From the NCBI GenBank assembly GCA_016462095.1, contig JAEMTW010000018.1:1-17378 (forward strand): DNA of 17,378 bases. The letters run 5' to 3'. Below the pieces are notes generated by a model. That model did not search any database. It saw only the letters and a list, made by a program, of their open reading frames with translations, and was not told where the DNA came from. The translations under genes were made by a program, and so were the position numbers. Shown here in pieces: positions 1 to 5,205 of the stretch. Source of the stretch: Thermoleophilia bacterium (GTDB taxonomy: Bacteria; Actinomycetota; Thermoleophilia; Gaiellales; F1-60-MAGs149). How positions within the stretch are numbered: the stretch's first letter is position 1; every line of letters begins with the position of its first letter.

Positions 1-20
1 AAACAATGGATGCCGTTGGA

Positions 21-56
21 GGGGGACACCACAAACCCCGGTTTGTCATGTCCCCT
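21..56. repeat. Long imperfect palindrome A1
   Basis: Inverted repeat seen directly. Outer arms 21-28 (GGGGGACA) and 49-56 (TGTCCCCT) pair across eight positions with one G-T pair. Inner arms 31-37 (ACAAACC) and 40-46 (GGTTTGT) are perfect. The two are separated by a 2x2 mismatch, and CC lies at the centre. It is downstream of the small minus-strand gene at 114-218 and resembles palindrome A2 at 82-113. It could be an extragenic palindromic repeat or a terminator hairpin; no T-run follows on either strand. Confidence 0.7.
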
Positions 57-81
57 CAGCCCCAGCGAATCGCCCGCCCGA

Positions 82-113
82 CGGACACTACATCCGCGCG
101 GTTGTGGTGTCCG
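82..113. repeat. Long imperfect palindrome A2
   Basis: Arms 82-96 and 99-113 pair at 14 of 15 positions, counting one G-T wobble, around a CG centre. The left arm starts CGGACACTACA and the right arm ends TGTGGTGTCCG. The core resembles palindrome A1 (GGACAC-ACA and TGT--TGTCC). It abuts the stop codon (114-116) of the small minus-strand gene, so it could act as that gene's terminator hairpin, or be a member of a dispersed repeat family. Confidence 0.7.
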
Positions 114-218
114 CTAGCTAATCAGGCGCCCGGCGACATAGCCGATGGCGTAGGCCGCGCCAATCAGCGCGACCAGGAGCAGCACGGCAAACAGGACGAC
201 GCTGGGCTTTCCAATCAC
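114..218 (-). CDS. 34-residue single-span membrane peptide
   Basis: Too short for routine ORF calling. GTG at 218-216, TAG at 116-114. The product begins V(M)IGKPSVVLFAV and continues into one hydrophobic stretch ending GYVAGRLIS, so it is a single transmembrane helix with a short basic N-terminus (Lys4) and Arg near the C-terminus. In-frame stop TGA lies at 248-246, and GTG218 is the only ATG, GTG or TTG between that stop and the gene. There is no Shine-Dalgarno site, but TAGCAT lies 7 nt upstream, as expected for a leaderless mRNA. A palindrome follows the stop directly. Function unknown; the promoter, the hydrophobic pattern and the closing hairpin together argue it is real. Confidence 0.5.
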   Translation of the reverse strand: MIGKPSVVLFAVLLLVALIGAAYAIGYVAGRLIS

Positions 219-225
219 GTTGTGG

Positions 226-231
226 ATGCTA
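226..231 (-). promoter_or_regulatory. -10-like hexamer TAGCAT, leaderless start of the 34-aa gene
   Basis: On the minus strand TAGCAT is followed by 7 nt (CCACAAC) and then the GTG at 218. Transcription would start at or next to the start codon. No convincing -35 box is seen. Confidence 0.4.
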
Positions 232-330
232 CAGGGCGGCGCACCTCATCGCCGCTGGTGAACGATTGGCAACAATCGTGCAACTAAGGACTTCCATCAC
301 CCATAGCGAATCTACACTCCAGCCAAACCG

Positions 331-807
331 ATGTTCATCTTCGCAGCCACCAATCCGTTGCAGCCCGTGCTCGATGTCTACAACTCGGGTGCCTTCCGTG
401 CGGGCGTACGACTTGGGCTCCTGCTGATCGTGCTGCTCTGGCTGGCGCTTGCGCTCTGGGTCTACAAGGATGCGCGCAGGCGGATGGCCGATCCGATTCT
501 GATTGGCGTGGCCGTGGCGGCAGGCTTGCTGTTTCCGTTCGTCGGCGCCTTTATCTACCTGTTTCTGCGCCCACCCGAGTATCTCGCTGACGTGCGTGAG
601 CGCGAGCTCGAGATTCGCCTGATGGAGCGTCGCTTTGGCGGCGCAGACCACTGTCCGTACTGCAAGGCCGATGTTGAGGCGGACTATCTCGTCTGTCCAG
701 CCTGCTCGGGGCGTCTCAAGAAGGCGTGCTCTACCTGCCAAAAACCGCTCGACCCAACCTGGCGCGTCTGCCCGTACTGCGCCTCGGCACCCCCGCCACC
801 GGCATGA
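331..807 (+). CDS. Membrane-anchored double zinc-ribbon protein
   Basis: 158 residues. Two hydrophobic helices (about 27-44 and 55-79) are followed by a short charged linker and a C-terminal double zinc ribbon. Four CxxC pairs are visible: Cys108/111, 122/125, 133/136 and 147/150, so two zinc sites are expected on the cytoplasmic side; the tail is proline-rich. Such ribbons usually mediate protein or nucleic-acid contacts, but the partner cannot be told. ATG at 331 has no clear Shine-Dalgarno site. A -10-like TACACT at 313-318 would give a leader of only about 6 nt. The next gene is ndk, 51 nt downstream on the same strand, so co-transcription is possible. Gene call is secure; function is not. 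Confidence 0.8.
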   Translation: MFIFAATNPLQPVLDVYNSGAFRAGVRLGLLLIVLLWLALALWVYKDARRRMADPILIGVAVAAGLLFPFVGAFIYLFLRPPEYLADVRERELEIRLMERRFGGADHCPYCKADVEADYLVCPACSGRLKKACSTCQKPLDPTWRVCPYCASAPPPPA

Positions 808-858
808 TTACCCGTGGTCGCGACGTCCGCGGTCCGCAGACTCACTGGTAGGGGAACG

Positions 859-1269
859 ATGGAGACCACGCTCGTACTGCTCAAGCCCGATGCGGTTCGC
901 CGCAACCTGATGGCCGAGATCGTCGGTCGCTTCGAGCGTCGCGGCTTCCGCTTCCGCGGCATGCGCCTGATCCAGCTCGATCGCGCCACTGCTGAGACGC
1001 ACTATGCCGAGCACTCCGAGCGCCCCTTCTTTGGCGAGCTCGTCGACTTCATCACATCTGGTCCGATCTTGGCTTTGGCGCTGGAGGGTGAGGGTGCCGT
1101 TTTGACGGTGCGTGACATGATGGGCAAGACGAACCCACTCGATTCCGCTCCTGGCACGATCCGTGGCGATCTGGCTCTGCTGATGGGTGAGAACATCATC
1201 CACGGCTCGGATTCGGTCGAATCGGCCGAGCGTGAGCTCGCGATTTACTTCCCTGACGGCCTGCTCTAG
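859..1269 (+). CDS. ndk: Nucleoside diphosphate kinase
   Basis: 136 residues, the normal length for bacterial Ndk, which transfers the gamma-phosphate from ATP to nucleoside diphosphates through a phospho-histidine. It begins METTLVLLKPDAVRR, the family N-terminus. It carries the PGTIRGD motif (98-104) and the active-site NIIHGSDS motif with His115, followed by ESAERE. The start at 859 is preferred over the in-frame ATG at 814 because the family begins here and AGGGGA (850-855) is a good ribosome site just before it. The gene stands between a zinc-ribbon gene and a carbonic anhydrase gene, with no functional link evident. A possible terminator or attenuator lies downstream. Confidence 0.97.
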   Translation: METTLVLLKPDAVRRNLMAEIVGRFERRGFRFRGMRLIQLDRATAETHYAEHSERPFFGELVDFITSGPILALALEGEGAVLTVRDMMGKTNPLDSAPGTIRGDLALLMGENIIHGSDSVESAERELAIYFPDGLL

Positions 1270-1286
1270 GACACTCAATTAGAGGT

Positions 1287-1372
1287 GCTGGTGCCGTCGG
1301 GCCAGCGTTGAAGGCTGTCGTTCTCTGCTGGACTTTTTCGCGGGTGGAGTGCGGGGCAGCAGAGCCTCTTTG
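1287..1372 (+). terminator. Alternative-pairing hairpins after ndk, possible terminator or attenuator
   Basis: Four short segments can pair in sequence: GCTGG (1287-1291), CCAGC (1302-1306), CTCTGCTGG (1323-1331) and CAGCAGAG (1357-1364). Segments 3 and 4 form a perfect 8-bp stem followed by CCTCTTTG, a weak U-tract; segments 2 and 3 pair over 5 bp and are followed by ACTTTTTCG. The simplest reading is the ndk terminator. The order 1:2, 2:3, 3:4 is also that of a transcription attenuator ahead of the carbonic anhydrase. Stems are short and the loop of 3:4 is long (26 nt). Confidence 0.35.
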
Positions 1373-1428
1373 TAATTCGCATCATGATATGTCATTCTAA
1401 TTCCTGCCATAAGGCATACGAATCTACA
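1370..1428 (+). promoter_or_regulatory. AT-rich promoter-like region before the carbonic anhydrase
   Basis: This stretch is visibly more AT-rich than its surroundings. TTGTAA at 1370-1375 matches 4 of 6 positions of a -35 box; CATTCT (1393-1398, spacer 17) or CATAAG (1408-1413) could be the -10. No choice is compelling. A Shine-Dalgarno-like AGGGG follows before the ATG at 1440. Confidence 0.3.
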
Positions 1429-1439
1429 GGGGTCTCAGA

Positions 1440-1937
1440 ATGACAGTCACAGACGAGTTTCTTGAAGCGAACAAGAACTACGCCGCCGCGTTCAGCAAAG
1501 GCGATCTACCGATGCCGCCGGCACGCAAGACTGCGGTGCTCGCGTGCATGGACGCTCGTCTCGACCCCGCGCGCGTGCTCGGGCTCGAGGAAGGCGACGT
1601 GCACGTCATCCGCAACGCGGGTGGCGTCGCCACGGCAGATGCGATTCGCTCGCTTGCCATCTCCCAGCGCCTGCTCGGCACCAGCGAGATTGTGCTGATT
1701 CATCACACCGACTGCGGCATGCTCACGTTCAAGGACGATGAGTTTCGTCAGAGCATCGAGCAGGAGACCGGACAGCGCCCCGAGTGGGCTGCTGAGGCCT
1801 TCCCCGATGTCGACGCCGACGTGCGCCAGTCGATCGTCCGCATCAAGAACAGCCCGTTCGTGCCGCATCGCGACAAGATTCGCGGCTTTGTCTACCACGT
1901 AGAGAACGGCACGCTTCGCGAGATCGACCCAGCCTAG
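1440..1937 (+). CDS. Beta-carbonic anhydrase, small actinobacterial type
   Basis: 165 residues. It interconverts CO2 and bicarbonate in the cytoplasm using zinc. Predicted zinc ligands are Cys36 (in CMDAR), His89 and Cys92 (in HHTDCGM). The Asp38-Arg40 dyad next to Cys36 is present, and RNAGG (58-62) is the third family signature. The length and motif spacing fit the short beta class exemplified by mycobacterial Rv1284 rather than the longer plant or E. coli Can type. ATG at 1440 is preceded by an AGGGG ribosome site. It appears monocistronic: a strong hairpin lies just after the stop. Enzyme assignment is firm; physiological role (bicarbonate for carboxylases, pH) is inference. Confidence 0.93.
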   Translation: MTVTDEFLEANKNYAAAFSKGDLPMPPARKTAVLACMDARLDPARVLGLEEGDVHVIRNAGGVATADAIRSLAISQRLLGTSEIVLIHHTDCGMLTFKDDEFRQSIEQETGQRPEWAAEAFPDVDADVRQSIVRIKNSPFVPHRDKIRGFVYHVENGTLREIDPA

Positions 1938-1952
1938 TCCGGTAGCGCGATC

Positions 1953-1994
1953 GTGATCTCAGTGGGGCTTCTCGCGAGGCCGCACTGGGATCAC
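1953..1994 (+). terminator. Strong 18-bp hairpin after the carbonic anhydrase
   Basis: Outer stem GTGATCTCAGTG (1953-1964) pairs with CACTGGGATCAC (1983-1994), with one G-U pair. A single G-G mismatch follows, then inner stem GGCTTC (1966-1971) pairs with GAGGCC (1976-1981), with one G-U pair and a TCGC tetraloop. It begins 15 nt after the stop codon. No U-run follows on either strand, so it may block 3' exonucleases or terminate without a U-tract. Confidence 0.7.
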
Positions 1995-2070
1995 GGTCGT
2001 GTCACCTCGTATTGCTGGGAGTCGGCGGTGGTGACGCCGCGGCGACTGAAAAGAGCGCCGTAGCGCCTGC

Positions 2071-2076
2071 GATGAT
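2071..2076 (+). promoter_or_regulatory. -10-like hexamer GATGAT, leaderless start
   Basis: GATGAT is followed by 6 nt (CACCGG) and the GTG at 2083. This spacing recurs at other gene starts in the window. A weak -35-like TGAAAA lies at 2047-2052. Confidence 0.3.
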
Positions 2077-2082
2077 CACCGG

Positions 2083-2292
2083 GTGAGCGCAGTTCCCCTT
2101 CAGGTTGACGCGCCCGCATCGGGGCTGCGGCGTCTCCTGCGCACCGCGATCTGGCTCGTGGGTATTGGCGTTGTCGTGCTGGTACTGCAGGCCTTTGGGA
2201 TCAACATTTTTGGCCGGGTCGATTCGCTGATCGTCCAGATGCAGAAGGTGTCGCGCGATCGTCACGAATGCGATGGCCTCAGCGCGTTCTGA
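2083..2292 (+). CDS. Small single-span membrane protein
   Basis: 69 residues from GTG at 2083. A hydrophilic N-terminus with Arg16, Arg17 and Arg20 precedes one long hydrophobic segment (about 21-44), then a short tail (VDSLIVQMQK...). No family recognised. There is no Shine-Dalgarno site; GATGAT lies 6 nt upstream, consistent with leaderless initiation. The tail after about residue 60 looks unlike typical protein, and a lysine-rich reading frame (2273-2395) overlaps the end in another frame. The natural protein may therefore continue through a frameshift into that frame, or the two may be separate small genes. Confidence 0.45.
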   Translation: MSAVPLQVDAPASGLRRLLRTAIWLVGIGVVVLVLQAFGINIFGRVDSLIVQMQKVSRDRHECDGLSAF

Positions 2293-2395
2293 GGTCGGCG
2301 AGAAGCGGGCTGTGAAGAAAGCAGAGAAGACGGCAGAAAAGAACGCTGCCACGCTCGCCTCTAATACTGATTCCACGCCGCCGACCGACAGCTGA
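2273..2395 (+). CDS. Possible 40-residue Lys/Ala-rich peptide or shifted tail of the upstream protein
   Basis: ATG at 2273, TGA at 2393-2395. The peptide begins MASARSEVGEKRAVKKAEK and ends in a Ser/Thr/Pro-rich tail. It overlaps the end of the gene at 2083 by 20 nt in a different frame. There is no ribosome site or -10-like hexamer at its ATG. The basic, low-complexity composition would suit a cytoplasmic tail following the membrane helix just upstream, so a +1 frameshift (sequencing or biological) is a fair alternative. It could also be chance. Confidence 0.25.
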   Translation: MASARSEVGEKRAVKKAEKTAEKNAATLASNTDSTPPTDS

Positions 2396-2413
2396 TTCCC
2401 GCTCGGTGCGCCG

Positions 2414-2785
2414 CTAGCGACGCCCGCTTGGCGTTCGGGACGAGACAGGTCGTACGACCTTGCGAAGAAAGCGCCGCTGGGCTCCATCGGGGTCTGTGCT
2501 CGGAGGGTCGACCGGTGGCTCGTCGCCGTCTTCTTCGTCGGGCTCAAAGCCACCGCGAACAAGCCACAGAAAGGAGGCGCCCAGCAAGCCAGCGACCAGC
2601 AGTGCGATGCCAAACACGAGCTCAGATCGGACGATAATCATCGCCGACAGCGCGACGGCGAAACTGCCCAACGCGCCGGCTGCCAACGCCGAGAGGAGGC
2701 GTGGCGAGGCGCTAGTGGTCGGTGGTGGAAGGCGCTTAGCTGCGACGATCAGGACGACCAGAGTTGCAATCTCGAGTATCAGCAC
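2414..2785 (-). CDS. Three-span membrane protein with acidic tail, unknown
   Basis: About 123 residues. Hydrophobic segments run from the N-terminus (LILEIATLVVLIVAA), then LLSALAAGALGSFAVAL and VFGIALLVAGLLGASFLWLV. An acidic proline-rich stretch (EPDEEDGDEPPVDPP) and a basic C-terminus follow. No family recognised. Two GTG starts are possible, 2791 and 2785, with an in-frame stop just upstream at 2797-2795. I prefer 2785 because TAGCGT (2797-2792) sits exactly 6 nt before it, matching the leaderless pattern of neighbouring genes; neither start has a Shine-Dalgarno site. It converges on the small plus-strand genes at 2083-2395 and diverges from the gene at 3090. Confidence 0.6.
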   Translation of the reverse strand: MLILEIATLVVLIVAAKRLPPPTTSASPRLLSALAAGALGSFAVALSAMIIVRSELVFGIALLVAGLLGASFLWLVRGGFEPDEEDGDEPPVDPPSTDPDGAQRRFLRKVVRPVSSRTPSGRR

Positions 2786-2791
2786 ACGCAC

Positions 2792-2797
2792 ACGCTA
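2792..2797 (-). promoter_or_regulatory. -10-like hexamer TAGCGT, leaderless start
   Basis: On the minus strand TAGCGT is followed by 6 nt (GTGCGT) and the GTG at 2785. It overlaps the in-frame TAG that bounds the ORF. No clear -35. Confidence 0.3.
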
Positions 2798-2928
2798 GCC
2801 CATCTGCTGCGGCTAGATTGAGAACCCGATCCCGTCGACGTAGATGCTCAGTGAGAAGGGGTCGGCCGGGGGAAACAGTCTGTTTAAGCCAACGGTCGAC
2901 GCGCAACCCTTGTACACATTAGAAACCA

Positions 2929-2960
2929 GCGACATTCTGGGCCCGGGCCCAAAGTGTCGT
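2929..2960. repeat. Long palindrome B1 with GGGCCCGGGCCC core
   Basis: Zero-loop palindrome centred between 2944 and 2945. Of 16 position pairs, 15 can pair (two as G-T) and one (C-A) is mismatched. The left arm reads GCGACATTCTGGGCCC, the right arm GGGCCCAAAGTGTCGT. It lies in the 290-bp gap between divergent genes (starts near 2785 and 3090) and is a near copy of palindrome B2, 81 bp to the right. Outside the two palindromes nothing recognisable is seen in 2798-3077. Confidence 0.8.
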
Positions 2961-3006
2961 CTCCATCGTGACGATGAACGGCCTGCGCCGCCTGTGTCGT
3001 TAGCAA

Positions 3007-3044
3007 GAGGCGACATTTTGGGCCCGGGCCCAGAATGTCGCCTC
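3007..3044. repeat. Long near-perfect palindrome B2 with GGGCCCGGGCCC core
   Basis: Centred between 3025 and 3026. All 19 position pairs are complementary apart from one T-G. The left arm starts GAGGCGACATTTTGGGCCC, and the right arm mirrors it as GGGCCCAGAATGTCGCCTC. It ends 33 bp before the -10-like TAGGAT (3078) of the gene at 3090, so a protein bound here would sit just upstream of the expected -35 region. It could be a regulatory site, a pair of dispersed extragenic repeats, or both. Confidence 0.85.
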
Positions 3045-3077
3045 CTCCACGATCACGTTCTACGCCTGCAGCGAACG

Positions 3078-3083
3078 TAGGAT
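3078..3083 (+). promoter_or_regulatory. -10-like hexamer TAGGAT, leaderless start
   Basis: TAGGAT is followed by 6 nt (GAGATC) and the GTG at 3090. The same bases contain AGGA, which could instead serve as a ribosome site 7 nt before the start, so the two readings compete here. Confidence 0.4.
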
Positions 3084-3089
3084 GAGATC

Positions 3090-3575
3090 GTGTCCATACC
3101 TCGCTTTCCCGAACTCGTCGGCCGCTCACTGCTCGGTCGCGAGGTACGGCTGCCGTCGGGCCTGCCGGCCGAACGCACGCTCGTCTTGTGCGCGTTTAAG
3201 CAACACCAGCAAGAGCAGGTCGATCGCTGGATTGGACGCGCTGTCTACGACCTCGCGATCCCGGCCTCGCCACTCGAGTTGCCGCCCGACGCCAAGCGCG
3301 CCGTAATCGAGGTGCCGTGTCTGGGACGCCAGTGGCGGCCGATGCGGCGCCTGATCGACGGTGGCATGGCGAGCTCGATCGCTCACCCGCCGATCCTCGC
3401 CCGCACGATCACGGTCTACGGCGACGTCGGGGCGATCCTGACGGCATTGGGCGTCGAGTCTAAGGCGGAAGTACAGGCTCGTGTTGTGACGCGTTCGGGC
3501 GAGATCCTCGCGGCCGCCGAAGGCGAACCGGTTGGGGCTGCGTGGGACACGATCGCGCGCGAACTCTTTTCGTAG
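3090..3575 (+). CDS. Thioredoxin-fold-like protein without CxxC (ATP10-like)
   Basis: 161 residues from GTG. The layout recalls the ATP10/thioredoxin-like group: FPELVGRSLLGREVRLP at the N-terminus (a typical opening for peroxiredoxin-like folds), a strand TLVLCAF, a helix with Gln and a Trp (QEQVDRW), a central strand VIEVPCLG, then RTITVYGD and a late strand ARVVTRSGEIL before the C-terminal helix. The redox pair is absent: only Cys34 lies at the end of the first strand, and Cys77 is separate. It is therefore probably structural or binding rather than a disulfide reductase. No signal peptide. It converges tightly on the ROK kinase gene (5 nt between stops). Family resemblance is my pattern judgement and moderately uncertain. 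Confidence 0.75.
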   Translation: MSIPRFPELVGRSLLGREVRLPSGLPAERTLVLCAFKQHQQEQVDRWIGRAVYDLAIPASPLELPPDAKRAVIEVPCLGRQWRPMRRLIDGGMASSIAHPPILARTITVYGDVGAILTALGVESKAEVQARVVTRSGEILAAAEGEPVGAAWDTIARELFS

Positions 3576-3580
3576 CCGAT

Positions 3581-4378
3581 CTAAATCGCGGCGAGCGCCG
3601 CGCCAATGATGCCGACGTTTTCGCCAAGCGCGGCAGACACAACGCGCGGTGCCTTCGCATAGGTTGGGTCGATTGAGGCGCCGACCGCAGCTTCGACGAG
3701 CGCGCGGTAGCGCTCGTTGAGCCCGAGGCCACCACCGAGCACGATCAGGCCAGGGTCCGTGGCGTGTACGAGACGCGCGATCTCGAGTCCGAGCGCGAAC
3801 GCGGCAGTTTCGATCACCACATCGTGTGCGGGATCGAGGAAGGCGAGTTCGGCGGTTCGCGTGCCAGCCGCAGTGGCAATCGCCGTGCCGCTCGAAGTGT
3901 CCTCAACCAGTGGCGCCCCGAGCAGAATTGCGCGTCCATCCGCACCCGACCAGGGGCGACCATCCAACACAAGCGTGGAGGAGACTCCAGTGCCAACGCT
4001 GACGTAGAGAAAGCTCGAATGCTCGCGACCGGCACCGAGACGCGCCTCGGCGAGCGCCGCGGCATAGACGTCAGAGACGATGCGCACGCGCGGCAGTTCC
4101 TCGAACGCGAGCGCGAGATCGAGATCGCGCCAGTCCCAGTTGGCCGCACTCTGGATCGTGCCCTGAGCATCGACCATCTCTGGCACACCGATCCCAATCG
4201 CCATCACGTCCCGCCCGAGCCCACGCGCCAAGCCAACGACGTCGCCGAGGACAGCGGCGCCACCGCGGCTGCGACGAGTGTCCATCAGGCGCCGGTCAGA
4301 GACCTTGCCCGTGTCGATGTTGATGCGCCCGGCTGCGAGCTTCGTGCCGCCCGCATCGATGCCGATCGCGATGCTCAT
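3581..4378 (-). CDS. Short ROK-family sugar kinase-like protein lacking the zinc motif
   Basis: 265 residues, shorter than typical ROK kinases of about 300. Visible ROK features: phosphate loop DAGGTK (8-13), SDVYAAALAEARLGAG with the presumed catalytic base Asp103, the SVGTGVSSTLVLDG segment (127-140), and VLGGGLGL (213-220). The GEIGH motif is replaced by AILLGAP (150-156), removing the zinc histidine, and the CxCGxxGC zinc knuckle is missing. ATG at 4378 is preferred to the longer frame because it overlaps the cupin stop as ATGA and begins the fold directly. No DNA-binding domain, so a kinase rather than a repressor. Last gene of the leftward sugar operon; likely phosphorylates a monosaccharide in the cytoplasm, substrate unknown. 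Confidence 0.88.
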   Translation of the reverse strand: MSIAIGIDAGGTKLAAGRINIDTGKVSDRRLMDTRRSRGGAAVLGDVVGLARGLGRDVMAIGIGVPEMVDAQGTIQSAANWDWRDLDLALAFEELPRVRIVSDVYAAALAEARLGAGREHSSFLYVSVGTGVSSTLVLDGRPWSGADGRAILLGAPLVEDTSSGTAIATAAGTRTAELAFLDPAHDVVIETAAFALGLEIARLVHATDPGLIVLGGGLGLNERYRALVEAAVGASIDPTYAKAPRVVSAALGENVGIIGAALAAI

Positions 4379-5205
4379 GGCAAGAAAGTCGGGGCGACAC
4401 CAAAGACAAGACGACACGTCTCGCTGCCGATGTTGCGGATGTCGTACGTCGAGCCATCCGGCACGTACATGACATCTTCGGGGCCGAGCTCGGCGACCAC
4501 TTCGCCGTCGTCGTGGCTGGCGCGGACGAAGGTCTTGCCGGTCAATGCGAAGAGGACCAGATCGCCACCATGCGCGTGTTGCTGGGAAATGCCGCCAGGA
4601 GAGATCTCAATCCAGCCAGCCGTCAGATGCTCGGCCGCAAGCTCAACGCCGGTCAAGACACCGGGCTCATAGCGGAGCAGGGCCGACCGGCCATCGTGGA
4701 CCGTGAATGCACTCGGCGTCTCTGCACCAGCCAGCGCGGCATCGTTCTGGTACTTCCAGTCCTCGCGCTCGAGGTATGGCCGGGTGCGGGCGTGTGCGCC
4801 GCTCGTGCCCGCCGACGGTGGTGGGGCGAACATCTCGAGCACGCGTAGCGGTTGGCCACCGTGGGCATAGACGTGCTGCCACGTGTTTGGCCCGAACGAG
4901 GCGCCGTGGCCGGTGGGCACGTGCACGACGTTGCCATGTTCGGGGTCGATCAGGATCATCTCGCCCTCAAGCACGTGTAGGTACTCGTCGGCACCGAAGA
5001 CGGTCCGAAACTCGGACGAGTGGCGATATGAACCCTCCGGCCCAACGCCGAAGACGAGGCAGTGGACCTTGTCCGTCGAGGCGTAGATCCAATCGTTGAC
5101 CTCACCGGCCTCGGCATCGCCCCAGACGTGGCGCGTCACACCAACACGCGAGATCAGCGTGGGGCGGTCGAAGGTGGGGCGGGGAGAGGGGCTGTATTTC
5201 GTCAT
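4375..5205 (-). CDS. Double-cupin protein
   Basis: 276 residues with two cupin barrels, roughly 45-127 and 195-272. The second has the classic metal-binding start SPGGISQQHAH (His210, His212) followed by GDLVLFALTGKTFV and a late VPDGSTYDI. In the first, ligands are less regular (YRHSSEFRTVFGADEYLHVLEGE, then GHGASFGPNTWQHVYAHGG). Such bicupins in sugar operons include isomerases and metal-dependent sugar-acid enzymes, so a role in isomerising or binding a sugar intermediate is inferred from context. The ATG at 5205 overlaps the oxidoreductase stop by 4 bp and the stop overlaps the ROK start by 4 bp, implying translational coupling. Exact reaction unknown. Confidence 0.88.
   Translation of the reverse strand: MTKYSPSPRPTFDRPTLISRVGVTRHVWGDAEAGEVNDWIYASTDKVHCLVFGVGPEGSYRHSSEFRTVFGADEYLHVLEGEMILIDPEHGNVVHVPTGHGASFGPNTWQHVYAHGGQPLRVLEMFAPPPSAGTSGAHARTRPYLEREDWKYQNDAALAGAETPSAFTVHDGRSALLRYEPGVLTGVELAAEHLTAGWIEISPGGISQQHAHGGDLVLFALTGKTFVRASHDDGEVVAELGPEDVMYVPDGSTYDIRNIGSETCRLVFGVAPTFLP

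Noticed and set aside
2002..2613. 203-aa minus-strand open frame across the small-gene region
   Set aside because: It lies antisense to two plus-strand frames and overlaps the better-supported minus-strand membrane gene. Its sequence is the mirror of Lys/Ala-rich codons (runs of Phe/Ala) and has no promoter or ribosome site.
2929..3044. CRISPR array
   Set aside because: Only two repeats, each a full palindrome, with no further units and no cas genes in the window.
2813..3080. Short frames reading through the twin palindromes (repeated DILGPGP-CRL)
   Set aside because: The repeated peptide arises only because the palindrome is read twice; both strands give the same motif, as expected for non-coding inverted repeats.
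3764..4672. 302-aa plus-strand frame across the ROK and cupin genes
   Set aside because: It crosses the coupled ATGA junction of two well-supported minus-strand genes and has no protein-like pattern.
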